A DNA stretch of 64,000 nt, taken from Nostoc sp. JL33. GTDB taxonomy: Bacteria; Cyanobacteriota; Cyanobacteriia; Cyanobacteriales; Nostocaceae. Shown here piece after piece: positions 1 to 9,130 of the stretch. How positions within the stretch are numbered: the stretch's first letter is position 1; every line of letters starts with the position of its first letter. Under the pieces are notes generated by a model, which worked only from the letters and a program-made list of their open reading frames with translations, had not been told where the DNA came from and did not search any database. Where the stretch lies: contig NZ_JABXKP010000060.1 in NCBI RefSeq assembly GCF_017114985.1, positions 1 to 64,000 on the forward strand, given 5' to 3'. The translations under genes and the position numbers were made by a program.

Positions 1-1
1 C

Positions 2-850
2 AAACCAGAGCCAACAGCGATCGCACCTGCAAATATACCACCAGTACTCAAACCACAGCCAACAGCGAGCGCACCGACTATTAGATCACCAGTACCCAAA
101 CCAGAGCGAACAGCGATGTCTACAAGGGGCTTCTCTACGAGAGGCTACGCCAACGCCAACGCACCTGCTATTAGATCACCAGTACTCAAACCAGAGCCAA
201 CAGCGAGCGCACCTGCAAATATACCACCAGTACCCAAGCCGAAAAAAATTGCAGTAGTGCCTAATATTACACCACCGCCAGCCCTACCGCGAAAAACAGC
301 GATTGCACCTGCAACCATACCACCAGCACCCAAACCTAAGAAGTTAGCCCAGGCGGGAACTAGATTAAGTGGGCGAACACCGTCTCAAGCTCAGTCATCT
401 CGGAAAACAGGAGCAGCAAGCTTGCTGGGTGGTACTGTGAGTGTATCTGGTCGGAATTTTAGCCGTGATTATCTGGCAGGTTTACCTAATTCCAACCGCG
501 ATCGGCAAGCGACTTCTGGTATTGATGCCAGCAGTCAAAATATAGATATCACCTTTTACTTAAAGCAACTACAGCAACAAGTTAAGCAGCAGTGGCTACC
601 AGAAGTGAGCCAGTCTTCCCGGCGAACGGTGCTTAACTTTACTGTCAATCGTTCCGGGCAACTAAGCAATCTCCAGCTTGCCCAAACTTCTGGATTCAGC
701 GTAACTGATCAAGCGGCACTCAAGGCTATACAGCGAGCTGCACCTTTTGCACCTTTGCCCACAGGATATACGAGCAACCACATCGATATTCAATTTACAT
801 TTAATATCAATGTCTATGGGCAGCTAAATTTATCGGGGGATGGTGGCTGA
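2..850 (+). CDS. TonB-family C-terminal domain protein, 5' end outside the window
   Basis: The frame is open from base 2, so the real start lies upstream; the ATG at 116 is only an internal methionine inside a repeat. The first ~110 visible residues are a Pro/Ala/Lys-rich linker of ~16-residue units of the form KPEPTAxAPAxIxxPV, typical of the periplasm-spanning region of TonB-like proteins. The last ~90 residues (from about base 560, YLKQLQQQVKQQW) match the TonB C-terminal fold: a helix, then VNRSGQLSNLQLAQTSG and AALKAIQRAAPFAPLP. Such proteins couple inner-membrane energy to outer-membrane transporters, but cyanobacterial members are often uncharacterised. The linker carries an in-frame palindromic repeat at 113-160. 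No transporter or ExbBD gene lies nearby. Confidence 0.75.
   Translation, partial: KPEPTAIAPANIPPVLKPQPTASAPTIRSPVPKPERTAMSTRGFSTRGYANANAPAIRSPVLKPEPTASAPANIPPVPKPKKIAVVPNITPPPALPRKTAIAPATIPPAPKPKKLAQAGTRLSGRTPSQAQSSRKTGAASLLGGTVSVSGRNFSRDYLAGLPNSNRDRQATSGIDASSQNIDITFYLKQLQQQVKQQWLPEVSQSSRRTVLNFTVNRSGQLSNLQLAQTSGFSVTDQAALKAIQRAAPFAPLPTGYTSNHIDIQFTFNINVYGQLNLSGDGG
113..160. repeat. Palindromic interspersed repeat inserted in frame in the TonB-like gene
   Basis: The segment reading GCGATGTCTACAAGGGGC...TCTCTACGAGAGGCTACGCC interrupts one of the 16-residue linker units and encodes MSTRGFSTRGYANAN. The same sequence type occurs in spacers at 8957-8985, 11191-11250, 13900-14090 and elsewhere. Its length is a multiple of three, so the reading frame is kept. 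Confidence 0.75.
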
Positions 851-897
851 CAACAGGCAAGCAATTAATTCAAAGATTGAAGAAGAATACATTCGTC

Positions 898-1142
898 AGA
901 ATCAAGACGCTCGTTCCTCTCTACCGCTACGCTATCAGTCTCTTATTCAGACCCGCGACTGAATTGTTGCACCACAAAACAAGAAAATTTAGTGGGGGTG
1001 CAAAAACGCCGATTATTCAGACGCTACGCACAGTCGCTCTAAGCGTTCGCGTAGCGTCTCCAAGAGTTGCCATACCGTAGGCTTTACGCTACGCTATCCG
1101 CTTTATCGAACAGAATACCTTTCCTGTATTCTGTTCGATAAA
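898..1142 (-). repeat. Dispersed element E, copy 1
   Basis: Read on the minus strand it starts TTATCGAACAGAATACAGG, continues to ACCCCCACTAAAT (987-999) and then GGGTCTGAAT (about 944-953). The same ordered blocks occur at 36214-36420 and 55901-56112. Its outer end is a near-perfect hairpin with 17-bp arms (1102-1118 and 1126-1142) and a 7-nt loop. The middle of this copy carries the short palindromic repeat found across the window. No convincing gene lies in 851-1408. Besides this element there is a tandem CCCCATTCCCTACT repeat at 1305-1336. Confidence 0.65.
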
Positions 1143-1408
1143 TTCGCTTGCTCTGGGACTTTTTTAAATAATGGAACGCAAGAATCTTCTCTTTTTAGGC
1201 AACGCCCAACAATTCCATTTTCCAAAATTTAAAATCTAAAATTCGGTGATATAGGAATCCTATTTGATTTTTGAAAAAACTCAGTACAACTCGAAAAGGC
1301 TGATTCCCCATTCCCTACTCCCCATTCCCTACTCCCAACCTACGCAAATAAGTTCAAAAATAAAATCAGATTGCTATAGAAGCATTACTACCCAATCTCC
1401 AATTTCTA

Positions 1409-4400
1409 TTAACTGGATAATACTCCTGCAATACTCGTCAATTCCATAATTTTCTCAAACTGAAAATCATGAGCGAAATTCTTGATAGAATTTCGCAGTG
1501 CAGCATTTTCAGAAGGAATTTGCTCAATCAATTCTAAAATCAGGTCATCACTGCATTGGGCTGCCGCAGTGTAGACCTGTTTCACCCATTCAGGCGACAT
1601 TTGAGAGAATAGAGTCACCAAATCCGTAAGCGTCAATATTGATTCTATTTCCTCTTGCCTTGTATCTGCTATCTGATAGCTTTCTTCTTGATAAATATAT
1701 TGAACTCCTAAATATTCGCTCAATTTTTCTAGTAATTGTTCCTCGCGGAAGGGCTTGTTAATATAATCATCACAACCTGCTTTGATCATTGCCTCTCGCT
1801 GTTCCTCAAAGACATTAGCAGTTAAGGCAATAATAATAGTATGGTGACTCGGCAAACTGTTTTCTTCATACTCCCTTTCTCTAGTTTTAATAACTTTTGT
1901 GGCTTCATAGCCGTCCATAATCGGCATCCGCATATCCATCAAAATTAGGTGTGGTTGCCATTTCTGCCAAAGTGCGATCGCTTCACTACCATTTGTTGCT
2001 TCCTGGACTGCAAAGCCGATAGATGTGAGAATTTTCATTAGCACTAAACGGCTGTCTGTAGAGTCATCAACCACTAAAATGCGGTATTCACTTTGATCAG
2101 GCGCTAAACTGATAACTTGGCGTCTAGTTTCTTTGATCTGGATTTCGCTGGCTGCGGCTAGACCAATTTGAATATTAAAGGCAAATTTACTTCCCTTGCC
2201 AATAATGCTGGAGACGCTAATATCTCCCCCCATTAGTTGCACGTATTTGCGGCTAATTGCTAAACCTAGTCCTGTTCCCTGTTGCGATTTCCTTCCGGTT
2301 TCAGTTTGCCCAAAAGCTTCAAATAGCAAGTCAATTTCTTGTGAGGCAATACCGCGACCAGTGTCTTGTACCTCGAAGAAGAGATGAGGAAGAAGTTTCT
2401 CCCCCTGCCCCTCTTCTCCCCCTGCCCCTCTGCCCCCCTGCTTCCCCTGCCCCATCCGCAGGATCACCCTCCCAGTATCGGTAAATTTGATTGCATTTCC
2501 TAAGAGGTTAAGTAACACTTGACGCAGTTTACTTTCGTCAGCTTGGACGTACTGGGGGAGGTAAGATTTATATTCAAAAACTAATTCTAATCCTTTGGAG
2601 GTGGCGCGGGAGCGCAACATCTCTTCGAGGTTTTCCAAGAGACGAATTAAGTCAAAACTGTTGAGATTTAATGTTATTCTACCGGCTTCGATTTTAGACA
2701 TTTCCAAAATGTCGTTGATTAAGTTGAGGAGATGTTCGCCAGCACGATTGATGATTGTTAGATTTTGCTGGTGTTCAGTGGATAAAGCATGATCATGGCT
2801 CATGATTTGGGTAAAACCGAGGATGGCGTTGAGTGGGGTACGCAGTTCGTGGCTCATGTTGGCGAGGAATTCGCTTTTGGCGCGGTTGGCAGCATCAGCA
2901 ATGATCACAGCTTCTTGCAATGCTTGTGACTGCCTTTGGGTTTGTGCGAGCAATTGTCCCTGCTGTAAAGCAACACCCAACTGATTGCCAATTTGAACTA
3001 CGATGTTGACTTCTTCTGGTTTCCATTGACGGGGAGCGGAATTTTGATAACTCGCCAGTAATCCCCAAAGCTGACTACCATAGAAAATAGGAACAATAAT
3101 GTAGGCTTTAGCTTGAAAGCGCTCTAAGAGGTTGATATAAATAGGATGAAACCCAGCGTTGTAAATGTCTGGGACACAGAGGAAACTTGTACCTGGGGTT
3201 ACTTGCAGATCAGGATTTTCCACCTGGTTATCCGCGCTATCCAAAATTTTTGCTAGGCAACGCCCATCTTGTAAGACACCTTCTGTGAGATGAGGGTCAT
3301 TGTTGTATTCTTCAATCAGAGAAATCCAACCATTACCCACCGACTCGGAGGCAAATTCGCCACTCCAGTGGGAATTCAAACGATAGACAACAACCCGATC
3401 GCAGTTGAGTACTTGCCGTAATTCTTGGGTTGTAGCCGCAAATATCGTCTCTAAATCCAGTGTTTGGCGCATCCTTTGAATCACTTGGGCGATCGCTCTT
3501 TCTCGTTCTGCACTCTCACGCAAGGCTTCTTCTGCCAATTTTCTCTCGGTAATATCTGTAATTGTACCGATGTAACCTTGAATTTCTCCATGTTCGCCAA
3601 ATTCTGGCAATGCTTGAGCAATTACCCAGACAACCGTACTATCATTACGCAAGAATCGATGTTCATATTTATACATTTTTTGGGCGAATCTTGCTTGATT
3701 CCATACCAACAATAGCTGCTCGCGGTCGTCTGGATGTACGGCATTTACCCAACCTGTTAAGAGAGACTCTTCTAAACTGCATCCAGTAATCTCGCTCCAG
3801 CGTTGATTAAAATATAAGATATTGCCATCTATATCTGCGTGAAATATACAAGCTGGTGAGGCTTCTGCTAAAAGTTGATATCGCTGTTGACCTGACTGCA
3901 AAGCTAATTCTGCCAATTTGCGATCGTTAATGTCTGCCCAATAACCAACGCATTCTATAGGATAATCAGCTTCGTCACGGATTAACCTCATCTTTTCGTA
4001 GAACCAGTGATAAGTTCCGTCAGCGTGTAACCACCGATATTCGTAGGAGATGTACTGCTGCTCAACAAGCTCGTTAAATTTTCCCGATATCAGTTCAATA
4101 TCTTGGGGGTGGACATGCTGGAGCCAGAAACTGGAATCCTCGATAAATTCCCGTGCTTCGTAGCCCACCATTGCTTTAATGTTCTCACTGATAAAGGTAG
4201 TGCTAAAATCTTCTGATGTTTTGCTGCTATAAATGACTACAGGGCTAGAGGTGAGGAGATATTGTAGACGTTCGTTGGCTAAACGCAGTTCTTGTTCGAT
4301 ACGTTTGCGTTCGCGCAACGCGGCTTGCAGTTCACTAATTTCTACTAAAACAGTGCCGATACCAGAGGGGCGATCGTCCTCACCAGGAATCGGAAAATAA

Positions 4401-7084
4401 GAAGCTAGGAAGTGGCGGATAATATTTGGTTGTTTAATTGATGCGCCGCTTAATTCTTGATTGAGAATGGGTTGACCAGTCAACAGAACTTGTTGATAAA
4501 TTGGTTCCACTAGAGAGGCCATGTGGGGTAAGATTTCATGGATGGTCTGGCCAATATGATCTTGCTGGGGTAGTCCATTAATCTCCGCCAGTAATTGGTT
4601 GATTTGCACAAACCGCAGCTGGTTATCTACAATGTTCATGCCGAGGGGGGCACTACTAAAAAAGGCATTCAGGCGAGCTTCTCTGAGTGCTAGTTCTTGT
4701 TCTAGGGTTTTGCGCTCAATCAACCCACCTAACTGAGCAGCAACAGCACTTACTAGCAAGAGCAAACGTTTATCTACCAATACTGAGCTACGTTTAAAAA
4801 ACACTAAAACAGCTAATACTTGGTTTCCAGCCAGTATGGGAACACCAAAACTAGCTTTTAATCCTACCTTTACGGCTTGTGGCGATGCCTGCGGGGGGCT
4901 ACGCCGGAGCAAAAAAACTGGCTGTGTAACTTGCGAAACATCTTCTATCCATTCTGGTTCCTGGCTTTGCCAAATTCTTCCTGGTAGTCCCACTCCCAGA
5001 GCAAATTTTACAGTTTGGCTTTGGCGGCAGAATTCTGCTAAACTACTCTCCTCACCGTACCAGCTCAGACTGTGTTCTAAAACAGTACCATCTTTATTAG
5101 GTATCCATGCTTCACCAAAATCCCAGCCAATGGTCTGACAAATTAAGCGCAAGACCACTGCTAAAGCGCTGTTGACATCACTGGCGCGAGCGATCGCTTG
5201 GGTTGTCAACAGTAGCAAACGGCTTTCATTTTCTGCCTGCTTGCGTTCAGTAATGTCTTTCGCTGTACCCAGTACGTACCATTCCTGATCAATCTCGATC
5301 ATTTCCGCACTAAACAGTGTCGTCCTAATTTCTCCTGTTGAAGTGCAGACATCAACTTCGTAGTTGCGGATGGCTTTTGTTTTTTGCAGCATCTGGGCGA
5401 GGAAATTATATTCTTCTGGATTGGCCCAAATATTCAAGTCTTGATCGGTGCGATCAATCACCTGAGAACGAGGATAACCAAAAAACTCACAAAAGCTGTC
5501 GTTAACTTCGACATAGCGTTTGTTGCGAACAGTAATTAAGCCAATTGGGTCAGGAGATGACCGAAAAGCTGATGCTAACTTTTCTTCAGAAGCCCGTCGC
5601 GCTGCTTCTGCGCGTTGGCGTTCTTTTGCCTCCAACACCAAGGATACTAAATTGCCCAGAGAGCGAGCAAAATTTTGGTCTTCTAGCGTCCAATGATGAG
5701 TAAGTCCTACTGCCTCCAGACATAAAACTCCTACGGTCTTGCCCTCCAGCCTAATAGGTGTATCGAGTATAGAGGTGATGTTTAATCTTGAGTAAAATGC
5801 AGAAAATTCTTTAGTTCTGGGATCGGTATGGGCATCATCTGCGGCGATTGGTTGGTCTTGCTGCAAAGCTGCAAAATAAGCTGGATAGTCTGTCGCTGAT
5901 AAGGAAAGTCCTTGGCTATGTTGATTGCGACTGGCCTCAAATAAGTCAAAACACTCGATTTTCATCTCTGTTTCGTCATACAGCCAGATACTGGTTCGTT
6001 CCACCTCAATATTTTTGACAGCCGTTTCTGTGATTTTACTCAAAGCTGCTTTCAAGTCACCCTGATAAAGCGTCTGATTTTGTGCCAGTTGGGTTAGGAC
6101 TAGGTTATGATTGCGGAGCTTAATCGCGCTTTCTTGGAGTAATTTTTCTACTCCGCGACGCTGCGTAATATTACTAGCAGTGCCTGTCATGCCTATAACC
6201 AGACCCTCTTCATTGCGTAAGGCGATCGCATTAAACATTAGATAAAGTAAACTACCATCTTTAGCGACACAAGTAGTTTCATGCTGAAAGATCGGCTTTA
6301 AAAGAAAAACACGCTCAAAGGCTACTTTATCTTTAGCAACTTGTGTAGGCGAGATGAAATCAGTCAAGGTACGCCCGATCATTTCCTGGGGTTCGTAGCC
6401 ATAAATCTGCTTGACTGCCGGGTTGACAAAGGTAATTAGTCCATCAATATCCACCGACCAGATCATATCCTGGGATGTCTCCACTAAGTGGCGATATTGA
6501 CTTTCACTCTTTTTTAGCGCGGCTTTGGCTGCGCCAACGCTTTGATAAACTTCTCTACTAGAGGCTTTGCCAATGCTAACGGGAATTTCTTTGAAAATCT
6601 CTTTTATTTGTTTGTTCTGAATATTTAACTCAACAGCAACCCGTTGACGCTCTTGAATCTCCTCTTGCAGTTGGGCTTTTTGTTCTTTTAACTGTTTTTT
6701 TAGCCTTTGGAGACTGAGTTGATTTTGTACGCGTAATAAAACTTCTTTAGTTTGGAATGGTTGACTAATATAATCAACATCACCTAAATCCAAGACGTTT
6801 ATTTTGTCAGATAATTTATCTAAAACACCGAAAAAAATTATCGGAATCTCTTGAGTTTTATAGTTAGCTTTCAAATGTTGACAAACTTCATAACCATCCA
6901 TCTCTGACATGAGAACGTCTAGCAAAATCAAATCAGGAGGAGAAGCCAGCGCCGTATTGATTGCCAATTGTCCAGAAAAGGCACTTTGCACCTGATAACC
7001 TTGATCTTGAAGGATGTCTGATAAAAAATGTAAATTCTCTAGCTTATTATCAACTAATAAAATTTTTACTTTTTGAGCATTCAT
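1409..7084 (-). CDS. Giant multi-sensor hybrid histidine kinase (REC-PAS-GAF-PAS-GAF-PAS3-GAF-HisKA-HATPase-REC)
   Basis: A cytoplasmic 1891-residue kinase with no membrane segment. In order: receiver-like domain (about 5-120), coiled coil (125-190), PAS (195-320), GAF (330-495), PAS (510-625), GAF (630-800), three PAS domains (about 810-1200), GAF (1215-1385), HisKA with phospho-acceptor H1412 in SHELRTP, HATPase (N-box [20 protein letters not shown]), a canonical receiver with D1717 and KPF, and a ~90-residue tail. The N-terminal receiver keeps D56 but has VDN for VDD, Gly86 at the usual Thr/Ser and Gln108 at the usual Lys, so it may not signal by phosphorylation. Three repeat-derived insertions interrupt linkers and domains. 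It probably integrates light, redox or small-ligand cues; the ligand is unknown. No cognate regulator lies next to it. Confidence 0.9.
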   Translation of the reverse strand: MNAQKVKILLVDNKLENLHFLSDILQDQGYQVQSAFSGQLAINTALASPPDLILLDVLMSEMDGYEVCQHLKANYKTQEIPIIFFGVLDKLSDKINVLDLGDVDYISQPFQTKEVLLRVQNQLSLQRLKKQLKEQKAQLQEEIQERQRVAVELNIQNKQIKEIFKEIPVSIGKASSREVYQSVGAAKAALKKSESQYRHLVETSQDMIWSVDIDGLITFVNPAVKQIYGYEPQEMIGRTLTDFISPTQVAKDKVAFERVFLLKPIFQHETTCVAKDGSLLYLMFNAIALRNEEGLVIGMTGTASNITQRRGVEKLLQESAIKLRNHNLVLTQLAQNQTLYQGDLKAALSKITETAVKNIEVERTSIWLYDETEMKIECFDLFEASRNQHSQGLSLSATDYPAYFAALQQDQPIAADDAHTDPRTKEFSAFYSRLNITSILDTPIRLEGKTVGVLCLEAVGLTHHWTLEDQNFARSLGNLVSLVLEAKERQRAEAARRASEEKLASAFRSSPDPIGLITVRNKRYVEVNDSFCEFFGYPRSQVIDRTDQDLNIWANPEEYNFLAQMLQKTKAIRNYEVDVCTSTGEIRTTLFSAEMIEIDQEWYVLGTAKDITERKQAENESRLLLLTTQAIARASDVNSALAVVLRLICQTIGWDFGEAWIPNKDGTVLEHSLSWYGEESSLAEFCRQSQTVKFALGVGLPGRIWQSQEPEWIEDVSQVTQPVFLLRRSPPQASPQAVKVGLKASFGVPILAGNQVLAVLVFFKRSSVLVDKRLLLLVSAVAAQLGGLIERKTLEQELALREARLNAFFSSAPLGMNIVDNQLRFVQINQLLAEINGLPQQDHIGQTIHEILPHMASLVEPIYQQVLLTGQPILNQELSGASIKQPNIIRHFLASYFPIPGEDDRPSGIGTVLVEISELQAALRERKRIEQELRLANERLQYLLTSSPVVIYSSKTSEDFSTTFISENIKAMVGYEAREFIEDSSFWLQHVHPQDIELISGKFNELVEQQYISYEYRWLHADGTYHWFYEKMRLIRDEADYPIECVGYWADINDRKLAELALQSGQQRYQLLAEASPACIFHADIDGNILYFNQRWSEITGCSLEESLLTGWVNAVHPDDREQLLLVWNQARFAQKMYKYEHRFLRNDSTVVWVIAQALPEFGEHGEIQGYIGTITDITERKLAEEALRESAERERAIAQVIQRMRQTLDLETIFAATTQELRQVLNCDRVVVYRLNSHWSGEFASESVGNGWISLIEEYNNDPHLTEGVLQDGRCLAKILDSADNQVENPDLQVTPGTSFLCVPDIYNAGFHPIYINLLERFQAKAYIIVPIFYGSQLWGLLASYQNSAPRQWKPEEVNIVVQIGNQLGVALQQGQLLAQTQRQSQALQEAVIIADAANRAKSEFLANMSHELRTPLNAILGFTQIMSHDHALSTEHQQNLTIINRAGEHLLNLINDILEMSKIEAGRITLNLNSFDLIRLLENLEEMLRSRATSKGLELVFEYKSYLPQYVQADESKLRQVLLNLLGNAIKFTDTGRVILRMGQGKQGGRGAGGEEGQGEKLLPHLFFEVQDTGRGIASQEIDLLFEAFGQTETGRKSQQGTGLGLAISRKYVQLMGGDISVSSIIGKGSKFAFNIQIGLAAASEIQIKETRRQVISLAPDQSEYRILVVDDSTDSRLVLMKILTSIGFAVQEATNGSEAIALWQKWQPHLILMDMRMPIMDGYEATKVIKTREREYEENSLPSHHTIIIALTANVFEEQREAMIKAGCDDYINKPFREEQLLEKLSEYLGVQYIYQEESYQIADTRQEEIESILTLTDLVTLFSQMSPEWVKQVYTAAAQCSDDLILELIEQIPSENAALRNSIKNFAHDFQFEKIMELTSIAGVLSS
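2397..2455. repeat. G/C-skewed low-complexity repeat inside the kinase ATPase domain
   Basis: A CCCCTGCCCCTCTTCTCC-type tract encodes a Gly/Gln/Glu-rich stretch (about residues 1543-1563) between the N-box and DTGRGI. The same sequence style forms intergenic repeats at 47035-47060 and 63640-63718. It looks like a spacer repeat that entered a surface loop in frame. Confidence 0.6.
4879..4910. repeat. Palindromic repeat in the second GAF domain of the kinase
   Basis: GGCGATGCCTGCGGGGGGCT followed by ACGCCGGAGC is the palindromic repeat also seen at 13438-13465 and 43237-43270. In the kinase it encodes about residues 725-736 ([12 protein letters not shown]), a proline/serine insert in a GAF loop. 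Confidence 0.6.
6534..6585. repeat. Palindromic repeat in the linker before the first PAS of the kinase
   Basis: The stretch with CTTCTCTACTAGAGGCTTTG and GCCAACGC resembles the repeat inside the TonB-like gene at 113-160. It encodes about residues 166-184 in a linker just after the coiled coil, in frame. Confidence 0.5.
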
Positions 7085-7746
7085 ATCAATTACTAAGTTA
7101 CAGAAATAAATTATTAAATAAAACTGAACATGAAATTAGAAAGCAAAACTCTGTTACAAAATTGTAAATAAAATTATCGTCTCTTACCACCATACTTCAG
7201 CGCCGGGTGTAAGTAAGTCGGCGAGAAAAAATCAATGTATATGAACAAATATAAATTAGCCTACGGCTAACGCACCTTGGATTGTTGACGGTGCGTTGCG
7301 CCCTGCGACAACACACCCTACATTAAAATTCCTTAACATAGCTGGAAATATTAGCACCGCCAGAGTTCACGGCACAATCACCCTTCACCACAGCTGATGT
7401 CTAAGAACGTTCTCGCTTCAAGTTAAACTACAACTTCTACAATAGCTCTGTCTGTGACAAGAACACGGTTCTCAAGAAGCATGTCATTTTCGGCTATTGT
7501 TTGGGTAAGTCCTGCTTTTTTTGTTTGATACGGTAAATTCAACCTATGTCTGTACGGTTTACCCAACTGCTTTTAGATTTTTATTTTACTAAATTACTTA
7601 CTAGAGAGAAGAAACAAAGTAAATAAAGCTCCTCTCAAAAAAACTAGAGGTTCGATAATTGCCTAAATATCTGAAACCTCTAAATACCTCTAAAACTTTG
7701 TTTGATTACCCAAACTTGAATTAGAAAGTTAAGGAGAGATTGAGAT
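7085..7746. other. Intergenic region upstream of hsp20
   Basis: 660 bases without a convincing gene. It holds an imperfect dispersed repeat at about 7259-7320 (CCTACGGCTAACGCACC facing GGTGCGTTGCGCC). I looked for a CIRCE operator (TTAGCACTC-N9-GAGTGCTAA) before the heat-shock gene; only a weak half-site TTAGCACCGC at about 7352 is present, so HrcA control is not supported. Confidence 0.4.
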
Positions 7747-8268
7747 ATGGCATTCATTCGTTGGGAACCATTCCGTGAAATGGAAATTCTGCGTCGTCAA
7801 ATGGATCAAGTATTCTCTGAGCTTACAGCAGTTGAGCGCGGCAACTCCGAGATTTCTTCATCACCGAGAACAGCGTGGGTTCCTGCTGTGGAATTATCTG
7901 ACAATGGTTCCGAGTTGCTATTAAGAGTTGAGATTCCAGGTGTGGAAGCTAAAGACCTGGATGTTCAAGTTACTCAAGATGCTGTTTCGATTGCTGGTGA
8001 GCATCGTTACGAAAAACATTCCCAATCTAACGCTAAAGTTCATTCGGAATTCCGCTATGGCAACTTCACTAGAGTAATTCCTCTGCCAACCAAAGTTCAG
8101 AATCAGCAAGTTAAGGCAGACTTGAAAGATGGGATTTTAATATTGACTTTACCCAAACTGGAGCAACAGAGTAAGGTATTCAAAGTGAATTTAGGCCAAT
8201 CTCAAAGTCCTACAGCTTCTATAGAAGCTGGCAATGGTAACGCACAACCCAGCATTACATCACAATAA
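7747..8268 (+). CDS. hspA: Small heat-shock protein, Hsp20/alpha-crystallin family
   Basis: A 173-residue cytoplasmic chaperone that holds unfolding proteins in an ATP-independent way and, in cyanobacteria, is linked to thylakoid and phycobilisome stability in heat and light stress. The N-terminus MAFIRWEPFREMEILRRQM is typical of the family. The alpha-crystallin domain spans about residues 48-150 and includes LRVEIPGVEAKDLDVQV and the closing ADLKDGILILTLPK motif. A short Gln/Ser-rich tail follows. The start is supported by TAAGGAGAG about 9 nt upstream. A strong terminator follows the gene. The symbol is by family resemblance. Confidence 0.9.
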   Translation: MAFIRWEPFREMEILRRQMDQVFSELTAVERGNSEISSSPRTAWVPAVELSDNGSELLLRVEIPGVEAKDLDVQVTQDAVSIAGEHRYEKHSQSNAKVHSEFRYGNFTRVIPLPTKVQNQQVKADLKDGILILTLPKLEQQSKVFKVNLGQSQSPTASIEAGNGNAQPSITSQ

Positions 8269-8348
8269 AGCCTTCAAACTCCTGAGAAGATGTTCTATTT
8301 TCTGATTCAATGCTTCCTATATCTTTGAAATAGGTCAATTTCGATATA

Positions 8349-8382
8349 AACCCCAGCTAAACTTATCGGCTGGGGTTTTTAT
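8349..8382 (+). terminator. Rho-independent terminator after hsp20
   Basis: AACCCCAGC (8349-8357) pairs perfectly with GCTGGGGTT (8369-8377), followed by a T-run. It closes the hsp20 transcript, 80 bases after the stop codon. Confidence 0.85.
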
Positions 8383-8428
8383 TGCTTTTTTTACTCACCA
8401 CTGTTTCAGTAAATTCAGGGAAAGGGTG

Positions 8429-8788
8429 CTATTCCTCTTGCACATCAACCCAAATACTTCCTTCTTCCACACGAATCGGAAACACTGGCAATGCTTTTTG
8501 TTCTGAAACCAACGAGAGTACCTTACCTACGCCAGGTGGCCAAGAACACCATCCTTGTACCTCACCAGTCCGCAGGTCAAAAGCGCTGCGATGGAAGGTA
8601 CAAACAATTGCTCCATTTTCAGTGATTTTCCCACTTTTGAGTGGTAATTTTAAGTGAGGACAGTTGCTATCTACAGCATAAAGCTGATTTTCGTGATTCA
8701 AAACCAGAATTTTCCGGTTGCCAACTTTCACCACTTGTCGCGCACCTGGGGAAAGTGCTTCGACTGCAAGAACTTTAGTCCAACTCAT
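8429..8788 (-). CDS. Rieske-type [2Fe-2S] ferredoxin
   Basis: A 119-residue single-domain Rieske protein. Ligands are visible as C43-P-H45 and C63-T-F-H66, with the long loop between them expected for soluble Rieske ferredoxins. No membrane anchor or signal peptide is present, unlike PetC. Such proteins pass electrons to oxygenases or act in nitrite reductase-like systems (NirD type). No partner oxygenase lies adjacent, so the physiological partner cannot be named. The gene ends convergent with hsp20, about 50 bases beyond the hsp20 terminator. Confidence 0.85.
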   Translation of the reverse strand: MSWTKVLAVEALSPGARQVVKVGNRKILVLNHENQLYAVDSNCPHLKLPLKSGKITENGAIVCTFHRSAFDLRTGEVQGWCSWPPGVGKVLSLVSEQKALPVFPIRVEEGSIWVDVQEE

Positions 8789-8873
8789 TAGGTTCTCCTC
8801 TCCTAATATATCTGCTTTCAGTTTCCCGCAATTTTGACCAGCGCGATCGCCTTTCAGTTGTAGAAGTAGGCAG

Positions 8874-8893
8874 AGACGCGATTAATCGCGTCT
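8874..8893. repeat. Short perfect palindrome AGACGCGATTAATCGCGTCT, copy 1
   Basis: A 20-bp perfect palindrome in the 8789-9130 spacer. A second copy with longer arms lies just downstream of petM at 20855-20880. The same spacer also has the palindromic repeat GCGATGTCTACGACGGGC at 8957-8985. Nothing else is recognised in the spacer. Confidence 0.7.
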
Positions 8894-9130
8894 GTACTGG
8901 GGAGTAGGGAGTGGGGAAGGATAAAGTCAGGAGTTCACAAACTTTTTCCAAAAGAGCGATGTCTACGACGGGCTTTGCCTACGCTGATGAGATGTCAAAA
9001 CTATAAAATATTACATATAATACCATTTGTACACTGACTACTGATTTCTGGCTAAACTAAAGAGAGCGCTTCCTGTCCCAGCATAATCAGGATTGTGGCT
9101 CATAACAGACAATTTTGAGCGATATAAAAA

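Noticed and set aside
877..1080. Plus-strand open frame of 67 codons
   Set aside because: It covers dispersed element E copy 1 and a palindromic repeat; no protein features.
7340..7380. Possible CIRCE/HrcA operator before hsp20
   Set aside because: Only one weak half-site (TTAGCACCGC) and no matching inverted half at the right spacing.
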